In this document: positions 10,420 to 25,283 of the stretch, piece after piece
How the letters are laid out: every line of letters starts with the position of its first letter
How positions within the stretch are numbered: position 1 is the first letter of the stretch
Assembly (NCBI RefSeq): GCF_910592395.1
Contig: NC_088319.1
Location: forward strand, 12,154,001-12,218,000
DNA: 64,000 bases
From: Lineus longissimus
Lineage: Eukaryota > Nemertea > Pilidiophora > Heteronemertea > Lineidae
Reading direction: 5' to 3'
Translations under genes and position numbers: made by a program
Notes under the pieces: generated by a model
What the model was told of the DNA's origin: nothing
Seen by the model: only the letters and a program-made list of their open reading frames with translations
Database searches by the model: none

Positions 10420-13400
10420 GACTGATTCGATTCCCTTTGAAATCTCTGGTCCATCCTGACCTAACAGTTAAACAGATTTTCTATCATTCGTGGTCAGGAC
10501 TGATGGAAGTGACATCATCAATTTTTCCCACCGCATCCCAACGTTGGCAACAAAATCGTTCGACGCTCATTTGAACCCTGGGTAATCATCCAAACGGCAG
10601 CATCATTTGATCACCCGACAATCAAAAATATCGAGTAACCGTTTATTATTCTCGTGTAACTAGCTATCAGTTTGTGAATCAGAGATGCTTGGCGATGGTT
10701 TCACTTAACAATACGCCATGTGATAGTCGCCGATTCAAAATCGTTGGATGGAGTTACGGAAAGCGTCAGTTATTGTGCGTTATTGTGTCATGGTAAACAA
10801 TGGGTAAGGCTGGAGTGCATTTCTAACTGCCTGTTGCTAAGAGTCAGGACAGTTTGATACGGAAGCGGAGTGTAAAAGATACAGTGATAGATTTCGATTA
10901 AACCAGAATGTCTTTTAAATTTGACAATTGATAATTTCGCCTGGTTGTTATTTTTTTGGGGGAAACAGAATGGTTCCAAATATCACTGCATGCAGGTAAA
11001 CAGGCCTGCACTCTAACCCTCGACGACAGTAACTAAAACATCCCCTTGGCAACATTTAATTAGAGGTAGTATTCCTCACCCCATACATCCTTTTGAACAC
11101 CAAGCTAACGGATTTGCCTGCTTCCCAACAAGTTCCAGATAAAAGTAAATGCTGGCTGATTATGTACAGAAGCACTGTAATGCATTAGCCATTAAATGTT
11201 GGCAGAAAATGCAATATTTAGTCATAGATTTGCCAAAATAGATTTGCCAAAATTTCATCTTTCTGATTCCTATGTCAAGTTTTCAAAGCAGGCCTTTGCT
11301 AAAAAATTACACTTTGAATGAAAAATTGTTGGAATTAAATATTTTAAAGTCTCAAAAAAAGTGTTTTGTAGAGCGCCATGTCAAACATTCGAGTTACTCA
11401 AAAAGGTGTCAAACTATGAATTAAATATCAAATTTTATATCACATTCACAAAACACCGGGCACAAAACATGATAAACCTGATCACGTCGAATCTTCTTTA
11501 CTGATATCAAACACCCCTAACGAAAAATTGCGCCCTTTCACGCACTCACGTTCTCATTTTTACCCAGCCGCCCTTTGTTTTGAGCGCTATCTCTTAGATT
11601 TCAAAGTCGGGCTTGATAATAGGTTAAACTGTTTGATCTGGGGTTGATTTGAGAGTTGACAAAGGTGATGAGGGTTTGATTTGATTTTGATATCGAGTGG
11701 CTTCTGGCTGTTCTTTTTTTTTGCAAAATCCAGTTTCAGCTAACTTTGACTAACTTATTATGAATGTCGTGATGCCAGATGTACACCACTCTTTGCTGAA
11801 GTTAAGTTGGATTCAATTATAACATGATTGACAGTTGCGAACTACAGGACTATGATTTTTAAAAGTTTTTTTGACTGGATTTTGAAAAATCCAAGAGCAA
11901 CATGCCCAGGTGGAAGAATAGTATATACCAAGAACCATTGATACTATACAACAAGTTTGACAGCTAGATTGACAGCTAGGTTAAGCGGAGGCCCCTAACT
12001 TAGCGGACTTGCCATTCCCCCAAGTAGGCCTATACCAAATTTTTCACAGAAAGCGGAACTTCTCAATTCTGCTTATTAAGTTTCAACAAAACTGTGAACT
12101 GTCAATAAAATCAGCATAAAGCTTTTAAGGAAATGTCAAGATCAGACTGACAGCAAGACAAGGTAAAAGGTCTAAATCTTGGGATTTTTTATCCGGTTCA
12201 TTAGATGTCAAAAAACAAACTTTTCCAACAAATTTACCCCTGCGGGCAGAAAACTAAAAAAAAGGAAATTTCAAAGAATTATTCCACCAAATTTGATACT
12301 AACAACTTATAACTGTCAGTATGAAAGGCTGAAATTAATAAAACGGCTGAAAAAGAGACAAACCGGAGCACCACAATAAGGACACTTGAAAAGCAAAATG
12401 CCTAAACATCTTGAAATTTGCTTCACTACCTTAAACGTAAAATCCCTATCGTTGATATTCCGGTGAAAAAAGCCGAAGTTTCTGATCCAAAACATCTCAT
12501 AAGTGAGCCTTCAGCGGAATAACTTGACCATTCCGATAACCGCAATATTTACGGCGTAAACAGGAAAGGCAAAGGAAACGCCGGAAATGCCAAATCACTC
12601 TTTGAGTTGCAAAACATACTTGAACCCAGGCGGTTTGAAGATTTACAATTTTCTAACCTCTATCTGCCAAAAATCCTCAAGTTCTTTACAGGATGTGCCA
12701 AAAAATTTCACTTGACTATTCTCACTTGGAGAACCAGTGGTTGGTTGCGGCCTACTTCTGCAGTGAGTGTGTTCCAAGTGTGCACCTCTGCCCCGTAATC
12801 TGGTGGGCTTTTGGCTATGTTTGATTCTCAAGGACAACCCTACCGTAATTTCAAAATTTTTGTGGTGTTTTGTTTTCTGGTGAAAAATGCAATATAGATA
12901 AAGTGTGTTGTCAAATGACTGAAGCAACAGGGCTTTCAATGTGTACTTCGACAATTTTAACCGCATTTCAAGAAAACTCGGTGCAGTAGCTTTTTATAAG
13001 ATCCCTATATTGTTGTTATGTCAACAAAATCCAGGATATAGATGCATCTCGTGACTTGGTTTTCCAGCAATTCTTTATTAGATTGATAGGTTTGACCACT
13101 TCATATAAAGTTTGAAAACAGGTAAACAAACTGTTGCCAAGTTTCAGTGCGGAATTCTTCATATTCAGGATACTCCATTTTAACGCTAGAGTGTAGACCC
13201 ACTATAGGATAATCTCAATAGCCAAATTTCTTTTAACTGGATGCAACACCCAGAATAGCCCATGCGCAAAGCAACACAGCATCATTTCCCATCCGTAATC
13301 ACAATAAAACATCCTCTCCACTATTCTAGCAACTTCTAATTCCGTCATTATTTTTGCAATTCAAATTATGAAAGAAACTTCGGATGAAAACTGAGGGTCA

Positions 13401-16400
13401 AATTCGATGACAATCGGCACAAACGATTATGTTCTTTAGTTACGAGAGTCAAGAAAGGGATGAAAATCTCTAAGATGGAGGCTTACAATACAATGGATTT
13501 TTAAAACTTTTGTCGTCACCTTTAATTGCAGGTAATGTAAGATGATACTGCGCCTTTAAGAGAAAATACAAATGCAACAATGTCATAAGTGTTACAACGA
13601 ACATCAACGCCTTAAAGATAAGATCCAACTTTTGTAATTTGACATGTAAATCGGGCGGAAAACTAAACTCGATTCTTAAGAGTATTGCGAAAAATAAAGC
13701 CAGTTTTCTTTTCGAGGCGATTATGCAGAGCTCTTTAGAGAATGGAGATAAGAATGAGGAAATGTGAAAGACGGAAGCTGCGTTGGAGGATAATACAGAA
13801 CAACGCGGCACACTACCACCCACCACTGTATTCACCCGCATCAAATGATGTTATCCAACTGTTCATCATGGAAACTATTGGTGAACCCTTCACCATTATT
13901 CAAATGTGCAATCCCGTTGTGACCTTCGCGATTGGAGACCCCCTACCTAGCGTATAAGAATCGCAGAGGCGTACCAGCACCCAGATCTGTAGAGGAAATT
14001 ACGAAAATCACTGGGTATCTTATCGAGTTTTTTAACCGAAGCACAAAAACGTATTCTTCATTGCTTAATTTTGTTGTAAAAGATTTAAGTGGGAATTGTC
14101 AATACAAAACGTTTTGAATGAAAACCTGTTGATTCAATTGAAAAATAACCATCGGTATAACTTTTTTTAACCAAAACACAATTAATTTTTTCCGAACATT
14201 TATCTGAATGGATTCAATTCATTTTGAATACAAAACGTGCAGATTTGAAGTTGAAGATGACCTTCATTAGCAAGGACCCCGACCATGCAATGCAGAGTTG
14301 TAGGTGAAGTAGGAATGTCCCGCACTGTTGAACAAGAGTCAATATCACAGGGTATCAATCTTTTTTATCCAGGTTGAATATCCTGATAAGACTCTTATAA
14401 TATTCTTAGTTTATCTTATTCAGTTTCGTGTACATGTGCATGTACGTTTGTAATAAGATTCCAGTACAATTCTTAGTTAAGTTCATAATTATAACAGCGA
14501 ACAATTTGATACTTATGGAATATTACAAATATTTATCATACATTTGACATCAATATATTCTCATACTGTTTTTCAGATGTTTCGTCTGAGTTTCCACAAA
14601 TTCTTCAGATTCTACTGGATCACTTTGGCCCTATAGAATAGATACACAAACCAGCCAAGCCACACTGTCCAAATAACCCAATCTGCACAAAGGCAATCGA
14701 TAAATGGCACAGAAATCCCTACCTGTTACACAAATCCAAGAGTTACAACTTTTATCCACTTTTTCAAAAGTCAATAATCCAAATGTCATCGGGCAAAAAG
14801 TCAACAAATCCGTCAAACTACTCGCAAAAAGAGTCACCACTTCCGTGTTATCTTTCCTCGTAATCGCGACCTCGCAGCCTCATTCTCAAGTAAACACCAA
14901 AAGCCACCGAGTACGGTAATCTTGCGCTAAAGATTATAATAACACAAACTTGTCAAAAGTCGCGATGACGCGCCATAAAGACAAGATGCGTCAGCCCCGT
15001 GCGCCGGGTGCACGCCAAACCAAAAACTCTTCTGATTGGCTATAATTGTTGCATTTAACCCACAGGCGTATTCCGCAATTGAAAACCACTGGCACGGCAA
15101 AAATTAGCTCCACGCATTCATCGTTTCGTTTATTATTAATAAAGTTTAGAATTTGCAAAAACCTCTTGTCCCGTCGCAGAAAGCCCTCAGAGTGTCTTCA
15201 GTCTATTGTCTTCGCGGAAGATTACAGAAATTTATGTGTCGTGTTACGCTATCTGCGACATCAAAGCCGTTTTTGTTCACTGGGCTGCACTCACACTATC
15301 GGAGTCTGGGACAATAGCTAGGGTACCATGACCCAAATTGAACTGAGGCTTCAAGAACGAGGAATCTTTCCATAGGGAAAGGGACAGAAGACTTTTTGTT
15401 GCAGATTTTCTTGATGGTGATGAAATTCTCCAGATGAGCAAACTCGGCAGTTGTAGAGAACTTTCAACAGATTCCATTCAGCAAGTTATTGCAATAGACT
15501 ATAGATAGGTGACACCAATTTTCCTGGTGGTCATCACACCATGTTCCGGCATAACCTTAGTTTCAATTCCGTAAAAACTAATCAGTGTTAGATCGGTGAG
15601 ACTACAGTAACATATGACTTCAGAGTCTGCGCAACACATGTACTTCTCCTTCAAAGGCACCAGAAGATGAAGATCAAATCCAAATCATCATTTGATTACT
15701 CATAAATCTTAACCAAACCAGCATCAGTCGAAACATTTAATCCAGCGGCAACGGTCACACAACAGCCTAATTGAGTCATTAACTGTCGAGAGGAACGTCC
15801 CCACATTTATTAGAACAGTTACGCTAGTATGCAAATGAGTGTCACCATACGCGAGATTGTCTTTGTGGCATCGTACAGGATGGAACCTGTGATTTATCAC
15901 GGCGAGAAAGTCCATGACGTGCGCCAAAGATGAGATATTTTGTGCATCTCCATTTTCCGATTATTTTCAGTCCATTAGGTTTTTCCATTCCTTGTAGTGA
16001 AAGGGTACTTGGTGAAGAAAAGTCACTTCTATTTCACCCCAAGTTAACTTGATCCTGCAGTACATTGACGCACAATACTGCATATGATATGTACAGAAAG
16101 TTATAATCAACTTTTGATTGATACGAAACTGTTGACATCACACTGATTTGACCTTAGCTGGTGTACATCCTGCAATGTATTCAGGAGAACTTACATTGCG
16201 ACACATGGCCAGTATGGGTGAAGCAGACCCAATCCAGGTGTCTGGAACCCAGGGATTAGGGACCTTAGGATGCGATTCAGCATCTTAAGAAGAACAATAG
16301 GTCCCTGTATCAATATTTCAAGAAACAAAACAGGGTAATTATTTGATTCCTTAAGATGTTCAGAAATGCGCGCCGATTGTCTCGGGGACGGATGTGGTTG

Positions 16401-19350
16401 TTAATGACGATGCGATTCGCACAAATTTAGACCGCAAGATGACAGGAGGGGTGACGGACTTGACACGACGCCAAAGCGATACAGGCCCACATCAAACGGG
16501 CAAAATTAGATATAATTCTGATGTTAAAGTGTCCCTCCAAGCTACGCGGATCCCCGGTCCTGCTCTAATTTCCGTCGTTTAATTTTCGCTACGTTCGCAG
16601 GAAATTAACGACGCCTAAAGAATACGCTGTGTTAAAAGCGTGAAAGGTGTTGCGAATTGTGATGACATGTCACGAGATAATGAAGACGTAATGATGGCCG
16701 TTTTTCAAGAGCGGAGATGCCACGATCTTCTTTATGCGCGAAGATGAGTTAATGACAGAATGATGACATCATGTTGCGATCTTTATCAAGTTGATACCAC
16801 CAGCGATTGAAGATGAAATCGCGGCGATGGTGACGACAGCTGTTGGTAATGGAGTTTGGATTGGCTGGTAAATGATAATGGATTGCATCTCCGTTCATCA
16901 CTCTGTCAAAAACCATTTAAAGTTGTATCAATTTTAACCCTTTCTCATCATCAAATCTGACCATCCATTAAGATCGAATTAGTCACAAAATCATATTGAC
17001 AGACAATTTTGCACTGCTGACAATTTAATTAAAAGCTGAGCTATACATATTCTTTTATCATCATTATTATCCTTTTGCTGATAGAACAAATAACTTTTTG
17101 ACTAAGACTGCCAAATGTGTCAAGACAAATTTTTATGTTTTCATACATCTTAACTGAGACTGCATACTCTAGTTTCATTCATTTAAGACGATATTTGAAG
17201 AGGTGCAGTCTTGTTTGGTAACACTGATGAATATTCATCACTTTATAATGTCTTGTTATCATTACATCAGAGCAACAAGCCAAATTCTCCTTTCTTCGCC
17301 ATCTTAATGCCACCCCTCCTTGGGGGAGGCTCTCCTTTGTTACGATTAACCTTGAACCCCAATCACCATGCCACAACTCCTGAAATCGGCAAATGAAACC
17401 ACTTCAGTCACTAAATCTGGCGGTACCCTATCACCAGTCGAATAATCACGGATGATTGGCTGCAAAATAAACTCGCAGAGAACCGAACCAAAACTACCAT
17501 GAACAATAATTGTATTGCAGCATTATCTAAAACATCATCCTGGGAATTTCCGGGTTTGAAATCTTCGGTGATGTACACACAAAGACGAAGACGTTTTATC
17601 ATTATTCTCCCACGAGCCGAATACTTTGCGATCGTACCCTAATGTTCAGCCATTGTTGGCGAAAAGCGTCTTGCAAAATCTTCGGTAATTCTTTTATCAT
17701 TGCGCATTGTACGAGTGCCCGACTTCAGATTCTACACGTTTTTCAATAGAGCGCTATTATCAACCCCACAGTCAGTAAATCATCGCCGAATATTTGCGGT
17801 CCTTTTATTCCTGCTCTGTGAGTGAAAACGCAACAATGGGTAGATGCGTGGCGAAACCATCTATGACACTAAAATGCGGTGATTTTCTTCGGGTCCTGAG
17901 GCACGCAGGATCGGTCTATTGCGGGTGGGACAGCACGGAAGAAAGTTCACAAACTTCCCCAAACAATAGGGGCACATTATGAAACCAGTTAAGCTACGCT
18001 TCATTAAGTGCAAATAGAACCCCAGAGAGGAAATCACTGCCAAAAAATCCACAAACAATACGTAGCCAATTCCGACCAATCAGATCGCAGTTCACCCAAG
18101 TTGCGAGTTCACCATTCTTCAGCAACACCTGCAAGACGTTCGCAGCACATCAATCACAGGACCATCGCCCAATTTACGGCGACAAAAAAACATGGCAAGA
18201 CACTTTCAGATTAAGAGATGTTGCAGACGCTCCGGAGTAGAACATACCCCTTCCTTCGACCCCCTCACCCACCCTGGGCAGTATTCACACCTGCCGCAGC
18301 GCATGATAAAGCCGCGATGTCATAAAATGGCGCACAATCATCAAATTACCCAAAATTACGCTTTATCTTCCTCTTTTTATTTCCTCGCGGCCATTTTACG
18401 GCGAAACCTTAACCATCATCACTTTTCTGACAAGCTGGCAACAAAAGGTGCACATTCGCTTTCCGGCGAAGAAAAGATAAGATAAACAAAGTGTTCGTTG
18501 GTAAGCATCCTTTCTTTGTGGGAAGGAATCTGTAGCGAAGAAAGCGGAAGCTGGCTCGTCAAGATGTCGTAATCTGGCCCATTTCGAGTGTCGACACTAT
18601 TTTTTGCACAGATTTTGCAGTGAACTGTTTCCCCGGATTTGCTTTCGCAGGACAGCATTTTTTTAAGAATCCGTTGAGAGGAAGAAAGTGGAAATCTTGC
18701 AGGAGGTGAAAAGGATGATATTTGCTCCTAGTTCAAAGAACTTAGGAATATCACCAAGAATCTCTTTCTATCATTGGTGACGTGGCCGAAGAATTCGTTT
18801 AATTTTTTAAGTTTGTACATGTAATTAGAAAATTTCACATTGTGTAAATACACTTGTTAGGTAGAAATTTTGCTGACAGAGCAAATTTGTTGTTGACCAG
18901 CTTCACACAGGATGAAAGGTGACTCATCTAAAATAGGCCAGTGATACTAAAATCAGACGAATTCAAGCCACATTTTCTGATCCGAATTAACTTGTCAAGA
19001 TTGTACAGTTGATCACAGCCACTGAGAAGTACTCTCTGACAACAAACAGCATCTTGGGTTTGTCTTCAACTTGGAATCCTCCGGGTGAGTTCAACAACTG
19101 GAATGGCGGCTAGAGCGCCTAATTTCCATGTCAATGGTGAGTCAAGACTGGGATTAACGATAAGAGATAAACTCAACCAACGGATGGGATGGTGTTTGAA
19201 CGAGTTTATTAGGTAAAGTTAGCGGACTTCATCGGATTGGTTAGCGCTGATCACTTGGTGGTTAGCGTCTGTTTGCACTCGGGGAATTTTGTCATCTGTT
19301 GGTTGTTTTCATGTAATGAGTTTCCTGATTGTTAAGTGTGTTATCTTTTC
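10420..19350. other. About 9 kb of largely unique non-coding DNA
   Basis: No exon or complete mobile element is recognised. Minor features: a 14-bp word ATAGATTTGCCAAA repeated near 11223-11251; GACAGCTAG repeated near 11960-11980; and the words ACAAAACG/TCAATTG repeated around 14100-14240. A perfect 16-bp palindrome at 17225 is listed separately. Long introns of developmental regulators often hold enhancers, but nothing here identifies one directly. Confidence 0.4.
17225..17240. other. Perfect 16-bp palindrome
   Basis: TGATGAATATTCATCA reads the same on both strands. It could be a dimeric transcription-factor site or chance; nothing around it decides. Confidence 0.4.
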
Positions 19351-19356
19351 TGGTTC

Positions 19357-19591
19357 TTAAAGGGGTACGCCGTTTGTAATTACTGGTGGTCCAGGAAAAT
19401 ACAAGTGCAGTTAAGTCGTAGTGCCGTTATTATGCATGCAACTTCACTGAAACTTGGCATGTATAATATTTGTATATCTGTCTACACAACGGTAATGTTG
19501 AAATTTATCAGCAGTACGTATTTATACGCAATTCAACATGCTTAATTCAATTACAAATTTCAAATCTTTTATGAAGAGCATAGGCTTTTAA
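19357..19591 (+). mobile_element. TTAA-type MITE family M1, copy 2
   Basis: Starts TTAAAGGGGTACGCC at 19357 and ends GCATAGGCTTTTAA at 19591. The ends are inverted relative to each other and both carry TTAA. The body has TACTGGTGGTCCAGG, TATTATGCATGC, TGTCTACACAACGG and CAATTACAAATTTC, shared with the other copies. The length of 235 bp and lack of coding capacity mark it as non-autonomous. Confidence 0.85.
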
Positions 19592-22558
19592 AGCCAGTAA
19601 AGGTTGAAGAAACAACTCACCAAAGCGTTACAGGCCGACTACTTTTGCAATTATTACTCTAGACTAGTACTGCCATTGTCTACGACGTAATTACGCTAGA
19701 TTATGATTGGTCGATAGCGCCGGTTAGCGCAGCGCACTCCATATACAATTTCAATCCAATAAAAATTGAAATTACTCAGATTGGTGAATGCGATTCGATT
19801 GCTTCATTAAGTATTGTGGCGATGTTATTGTTTTGATGCGATGCTTATTGTTAGTGTCGAGAGGGGCACTTCGACGGAGCACGACCTTTCAGGATTTGAA
19901 ATTCATGAGATTCTTAGTAGCGTTTCATGAATGGGAGCTCTCAGTGGGGAGGCTGCAAATGAATAGTAGATGCTTAAACACCGGACCGTTTATATTTCAT
20001 GATGACTGCGTCTAGTCAGATCCTTTGTTGCTGACACCAAATATGTTGTAGTAATCATAAAATGCATAGCTTTTTGGCAAGTGAATCAACACACTAATAT
20101 TAGATTCAATAAAACTGTTGAATGTTAAATGCAAATAACCATCCTGAATTTTAGGAATTTTTTAATCCATGTTTTGCAAGCTCAATAGGCCTTCGCGAAA
20201 GACACTAAAATGTAACATTGTTTACTGTAACCAACTCTAACCAGTTTTGAATTTGTCATTAATGACTACATGATCCCTTAATTCTTTCATCTTGATCAGC
20301 TTGCGCGTATCAATTTGAAATTCTGTGAAAAATTAGACCTATGACCTATGACATCCTGAGTGTGGGCAGACGTTTCATTCAACCATTTCATTGACACTAT
20401 AGCCATTTTGTTTTCACCCTCAAAGGAAAAACTATGCAGTTGTCCGTCTGACAAGATTTCTCTCTCAAAGGGAAGATTAGACCTGAGACCCGGCCATGAG
20501 ATTAGACCTATGGCCTGTGATGTCCATCCTCAGGAGCAGACGACATCCGTATGCCAAGGTGGTTTCTTCCACTTCATTAAACGCGGCTTGGCGATCTGGA
20601 TGACCACTGACAGCGGCCATCACAGACCTCTGGTCGTCATTGTTTAGCGATAATGACCCATTCTCCACGATTCATAGCGCAGAAGTTACAGAAATTCAAA
20701 AGCCGCACAACCGGACATTGGCTTCCCTTCACGGTTTTAGCGGTGTGCATGGCATTGTTTGCGACGAACATATTAAGACTAGTATGACGACAGCATAGTT
20801 CAGACGATCCAAGGAGCATATCCGCATCCTTTTGTAAACGAAATTTCAATATTCAAATGTGTCGAAACACGAGGCGTAAAAGATCCACAATATTCATTGA
20901 TAATTTGCCAATCTCTGACCCTTTGTGTATCGCGACTTTAGAATCTTCATTCAGATTTTATACGAAGCCAACGAACGACAAAAGTCGCAACTTCATAATG
21001 GCGTATTCTCTTCCTTCCGTTAACACGACTAATGCATCTCGTCTGATCGACGACCAATCGCAATAAAACATCCGCCATTGTTTTGCATGTCTTTGCCATA
21101 CTGATAAACTTATAGACGAATTCAGGCAATAAAGTCCGAAAGATGAAAATCTTGTTTTCCTGCCCGATTCTATTGCTGCGTGCAAAGGTTGAGTGGGTTT
21201 GAATAGCCAGGATGGCAGCCAGCGCTCGGAAGCCACGAGATTGAGCTGTCGTTTTATACGACGTTATGGATCATTACACATTGTCGTGCGCTGCTTTGAA
21301 GAGTTGTAAGCCATTTTGAACGATGTTAAAAGAACGCTGGACTCGAGATGTCATGGTGATAATCGCGGGGAGCACAGACAGGAAATCACCCAGTAATCAA
21401 AATCGTATTAATCGAATGTATATTTAGACGCCATTTTGGGTTCTGGAGGAAATTTGAGGTAAAATCACACCTACAGGAAATAGATAAAGAATCATGATGG
21501 TATAACCAACTATCAATTTCAGATCAAGTTTCATTCAAATCGGGTTATTGACCTGAGGCTAATGAATGGTAAAAAGGATATTTAATTTATTCAGGAAAGA
21601 AATAACGAAACCAGTCGATATTCTCAATCAAAATTTTTACAGGATCACGCATGTCCATAATAATCAGGTTTAAACCTTATCATTGCTGACCACAATTCAC
21701 ATTCATGATTCTCGCTGTGGGTAGATGCCACAAATTAAATCCTGCACTTAGAGCAGGCCCTATCATGCATTGTGTGTACCAAAACTAGTATAGGGCTATT
21801 GTTTTTTCATCCATTGATCAAAATAACTCAAATTATGAATTTTAACGACCTATAATGACTCTTCAAACAACCAGAGTTATTAAAGATGGTTTATGAGCAG
21901 TGTGCCATGACTTGTGTCTGACTAACCTATTTTCAACCATTCTCTCACAAAGCGTTAATAAAAGAGGCTACCATATAATGACATGCCGACATCGCAAAGA
22001 TAATTCATTGAAAATCACCCATCATATTCTCAGGGGACAATCACGATAGAGACCTGGTATTATTAATTAATGACATTGTGATCTAATTAAGACGCTATCT
22101 TAATCCCATGGGTCGGTAAAGAGTTCTTGGATGCGTGTGTTCTTTGTAAATCTCGCTCAGTCTGAGTTATCGAAGTTTCACATTCTTAAGTTCACATGAA
22201 AAGATATCATATCATGGTAGTTTTGGGGTAAAATTATTGTTGTGTGATCAGTTATTTGTATGTTGATACTATCAGCGGTCATACACTGCTGATACTGTGA
22301 TGCGCATACAGTATTTTCAACTTCGACCCAAGTTATTAGATTTACACCTACATGTGAGTCAGTGCACACGACTGTGCATCAAACTGTGTCAAAGTTAGGG
22401 TGAAATTATCTGATCTGCGTCGAATTCGATGGTGGGGTGATCTGATCAGTTGTTTGCGTGTCACCATATCATGCTCATCGGGCATTTCTTTGAGATGGCT
22501 CAATTATTATGATCTGTTGCTAGATCACTAGGATGGTGTGACAATTTGTGTTGAAGGC
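19592..22558. other. Non-coding; small direct repeats at 20332-20530
   Basis: ATTAGACCTATGRCC occurs at 20332 and 20501 (169 bp apart), with a shorter ATTAGACCTGAGACC at 20475, so this is a decayed local duplication. The rest is unique and no coding exon is recognised. Confidence 0.45.
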
Positions 22559-22799
22559 TTAAAGGGGTCTGCCACTTGTAATTATTGGTGGTTCTGGAAG
22601 ATAGAAGTGCAGTTATACACAATGCCGTCGTGCAGTTATTATGCATACAAATTTGATGAAACTTGGTATTGATAGTATTTGTATATCTATCTACACAACA
22701 CCAATGCTGAAATTTATATTTATTACTTATTAGCACAATTGTAGATTTTCAATTCAATTACAAATTTTATCAAAAGCGTTGGCCTTTAAATTGATTACT
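22559..22799 (+). mobile_element. TTAA-type MITE family M1, copy 3
   Basis: TTAAAGGGGTCTGCC at 22559 and GCGTTGGCCTTTAA ending at 22799 form the inverted ends, each with TTAA. The body shares TATACACAATGCCGT, TTATTATGCATACAA and ATCTACACAACACC with the family. It is 241 bp long. Confidence 0.85.
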
Positions 22800-22805
22800 A
22801 TGTAC

Positions 22806-22857
22806 TTTTAACCCACAGAAGAAAATATGTTTCAAAGACATATATCTTGGGTTAAAA
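22806..22857. repeat. Small imperfect hairpin
   Basis: TTTTAACCCA at 22806 pairs with TGGGTTAAAA ending at 22857. Partly paired inner arms (AAATATGT and ACATATAT) flank a short loop. It lies just after the M1 copy. Confidence 0.5.
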
Positions 22858-25283
22858 CACAAAAGTTTTTATTAACCTTTTGTGAGATATTGGTTGAAAA
22901 CAGGAAAGTCAACCACGAGTTAGAATTTCGCAAGACTTTGCTGGCACCGTCGTTGAACTGCTCATAAACCATCGATTATGAGTCGCATTGTTTGAAAGTC
23001 ATCCGGTAATGAAACATAGAACACGAGACGACAGAAGCCAACGAAAGGCAACGCCGCAACTGTCTATAATGACACCAATCCAATCTCACCTTCCAAGCGA
23101 TCGACCACAAATATGTCTTCGGAAGATTAACGCGCCAAAAATTAAGTTACCATCCCGTTTAGACGGGTATTCCTATCGACGCGGTGAAACATGATAAACG
23201 GGCCGTCCGTAGGGTTTCTCACAATAACGCTGGATTGATCGCGGACAGCGCGATGATTACGAGGACGGTGTTTCTGTTTGGTTAGTGATCAATTATAGAG
23301 TGAGTAGGTGGGGACTGTAAGATAATCAATCTAGCGTTGGTTGGCTTCTCAGCGACGTACCGTCATGGCAGCGGCAAGATGGCGACTTAAAGTCACAATC
23401 GGCAAAGTTTAGAATTTTAAGGAATTGAACATGAGAATAGGAAGTTGTCGTGTTGATGAACATGAGCCTGGCGAAAGACGGAGTCACAAGGCAAATACAC
23501 CCAATTGGCACCTAACCGTAATGGCACGCAAAACCGCTAATTTTTCCTTGGAGGAGGAATACGCCCTGTAAATTAACATCTCCAGTGCAGAGTGAGCAAT
23601 GAGGAAGACCAAGAATCGATTCATCATCTCACTTCAATACCTCGGTGTACCAATATTACAGACACAAGAAAGGATAAGTCATACTCTCCAACTGCTACCT
23701 GACTACGCACGGCCATAAATCGATTCAGAGATTACAATTTGATGTTTTACTCATCCAATAAAGACAAATAATGAGTAAGAAAACATTGCGGCTTTTACAA
23801 TATTTGTTCATCTCACCGCTAAGAATATTTGGCTGTCGATCCTGCCGGCAATGACGTTAATCGAGATGCGCCACATCAGTCGTTATCTGTTTACATTCAT
23901 CGCAAACCAACATGCAAGCGATTCCGAGATGTTTACATTGTCCTCAATGCTAATTAGTATCGGTGTCGATTTCAATCAAACTAAGACTAAAAGATCTCGT
24001 ACATTTCGCACATGAAAACACAGGTAATACACAACGACTTAGATCAAACCGAGGTGGACATGACTTAAATTAGTGTTTGCGTTTGTTCCCAATCATTTGC
24101 ATTTTCGATGAAACCATCAATATAATTTTAGGAGATAATCGCGTTTGCGGAGTGATATGTCACGGGCGATGAGTTATGGGTCTTCGCCTGCGATCTGGGA
24201 GTGGTGCGTATCTGACTGAACAAAGACGCTGACCGAATGTCTGTGATAAGCGTTGAAGGCAGAGGAAACCGACAATATTGATGGCCTAAATCATTAACAA
24301 GAGGAGCCGAGAGAAATTAAATCATTCTAAACACAGATTCTGTCACCAACAGCGATGAATTTGGTGGTCTCGTAAGTCGACCAAAACAAAAAGTTACAAC
24401 ACTGGTAAATTCTAACCACTGCTGCCACACAACTTTTACACTCCTCATTCTGACTTCCAGATTATTACTGGTCAGCAGCATTGGAGAGTTAAATGTGATA
24501 TATACTCGCTATGGCCATATCAGTATCATTAGAGTATGATTTTAACTTTTCTGCTTGAGTATGATCTGATGCCGAACACAAGTTGTTCCAATTATATGAC
24601 TTAACTCACTCTTTAAATCATGCTATCTACGATGATAAGATGATATAAGTTACTTCACAGTTTCATCACCAAAACCAGGAAGCCATTTGAAAAGAAATCA
24701 GCCAATGAAGATCCAAATGGTACCATACTCATGAAATCATTCAATGTCGGAACTGATCCACCCAGAATGATACCATCTTCAGCGAAAATGGCCACCGACG
24801 CTGCTTTTGGTCAAGGAATTACGACTGGCTGAGCAAATGTTTAACCATCATCAAGATCGCCGCAGCATGCCACCTGCTATTCATCACACAACAAACTTTC
24901 ACACAGTTAGGAGGCGAATTGGCCAAACGTCATTGTCGAGGACAAATATCGCAGCTCGTAACCAGCCTGGAGGTTCCCACAGCCATCCACTTGAATTTGA
25001 GGGACCAATTTTCCACTTCGCTAGAATTGGAGATAAGAATCGTTGGACCCTTTGAACTGAACATTCTACTATTTGGACCATTAAGCGCAAGAACAAAAGC
25101 AGTCCTGTCAGTGTCAATTTCATCCTCGGACGTTGAACGAAAGTGGCATATCTCCTATTAAAACTCCAACAACTCTAAAAGCCATGCTTGCCTTGTGTCT
25201 ACATTTGCTGATTTTGCTGGCCAGTCACATGTTCGAGCAACCATGCTCGCCAGAGACTCTATTCGTTTCTAAAAACTCAATGA
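22858..25283. other. Non-coding, possible decayed coding-like stretch at 24660-24830
   Basis: Mostly unique. From 24661, after an AG (ACTTCACAG), the plus strand stays open to a stop near 24829. The encoded peptide matches no family I know, and no donor decides an exon end. It may be a remnant of a mobile element, but this is unsupported. Confidence 0.3.
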
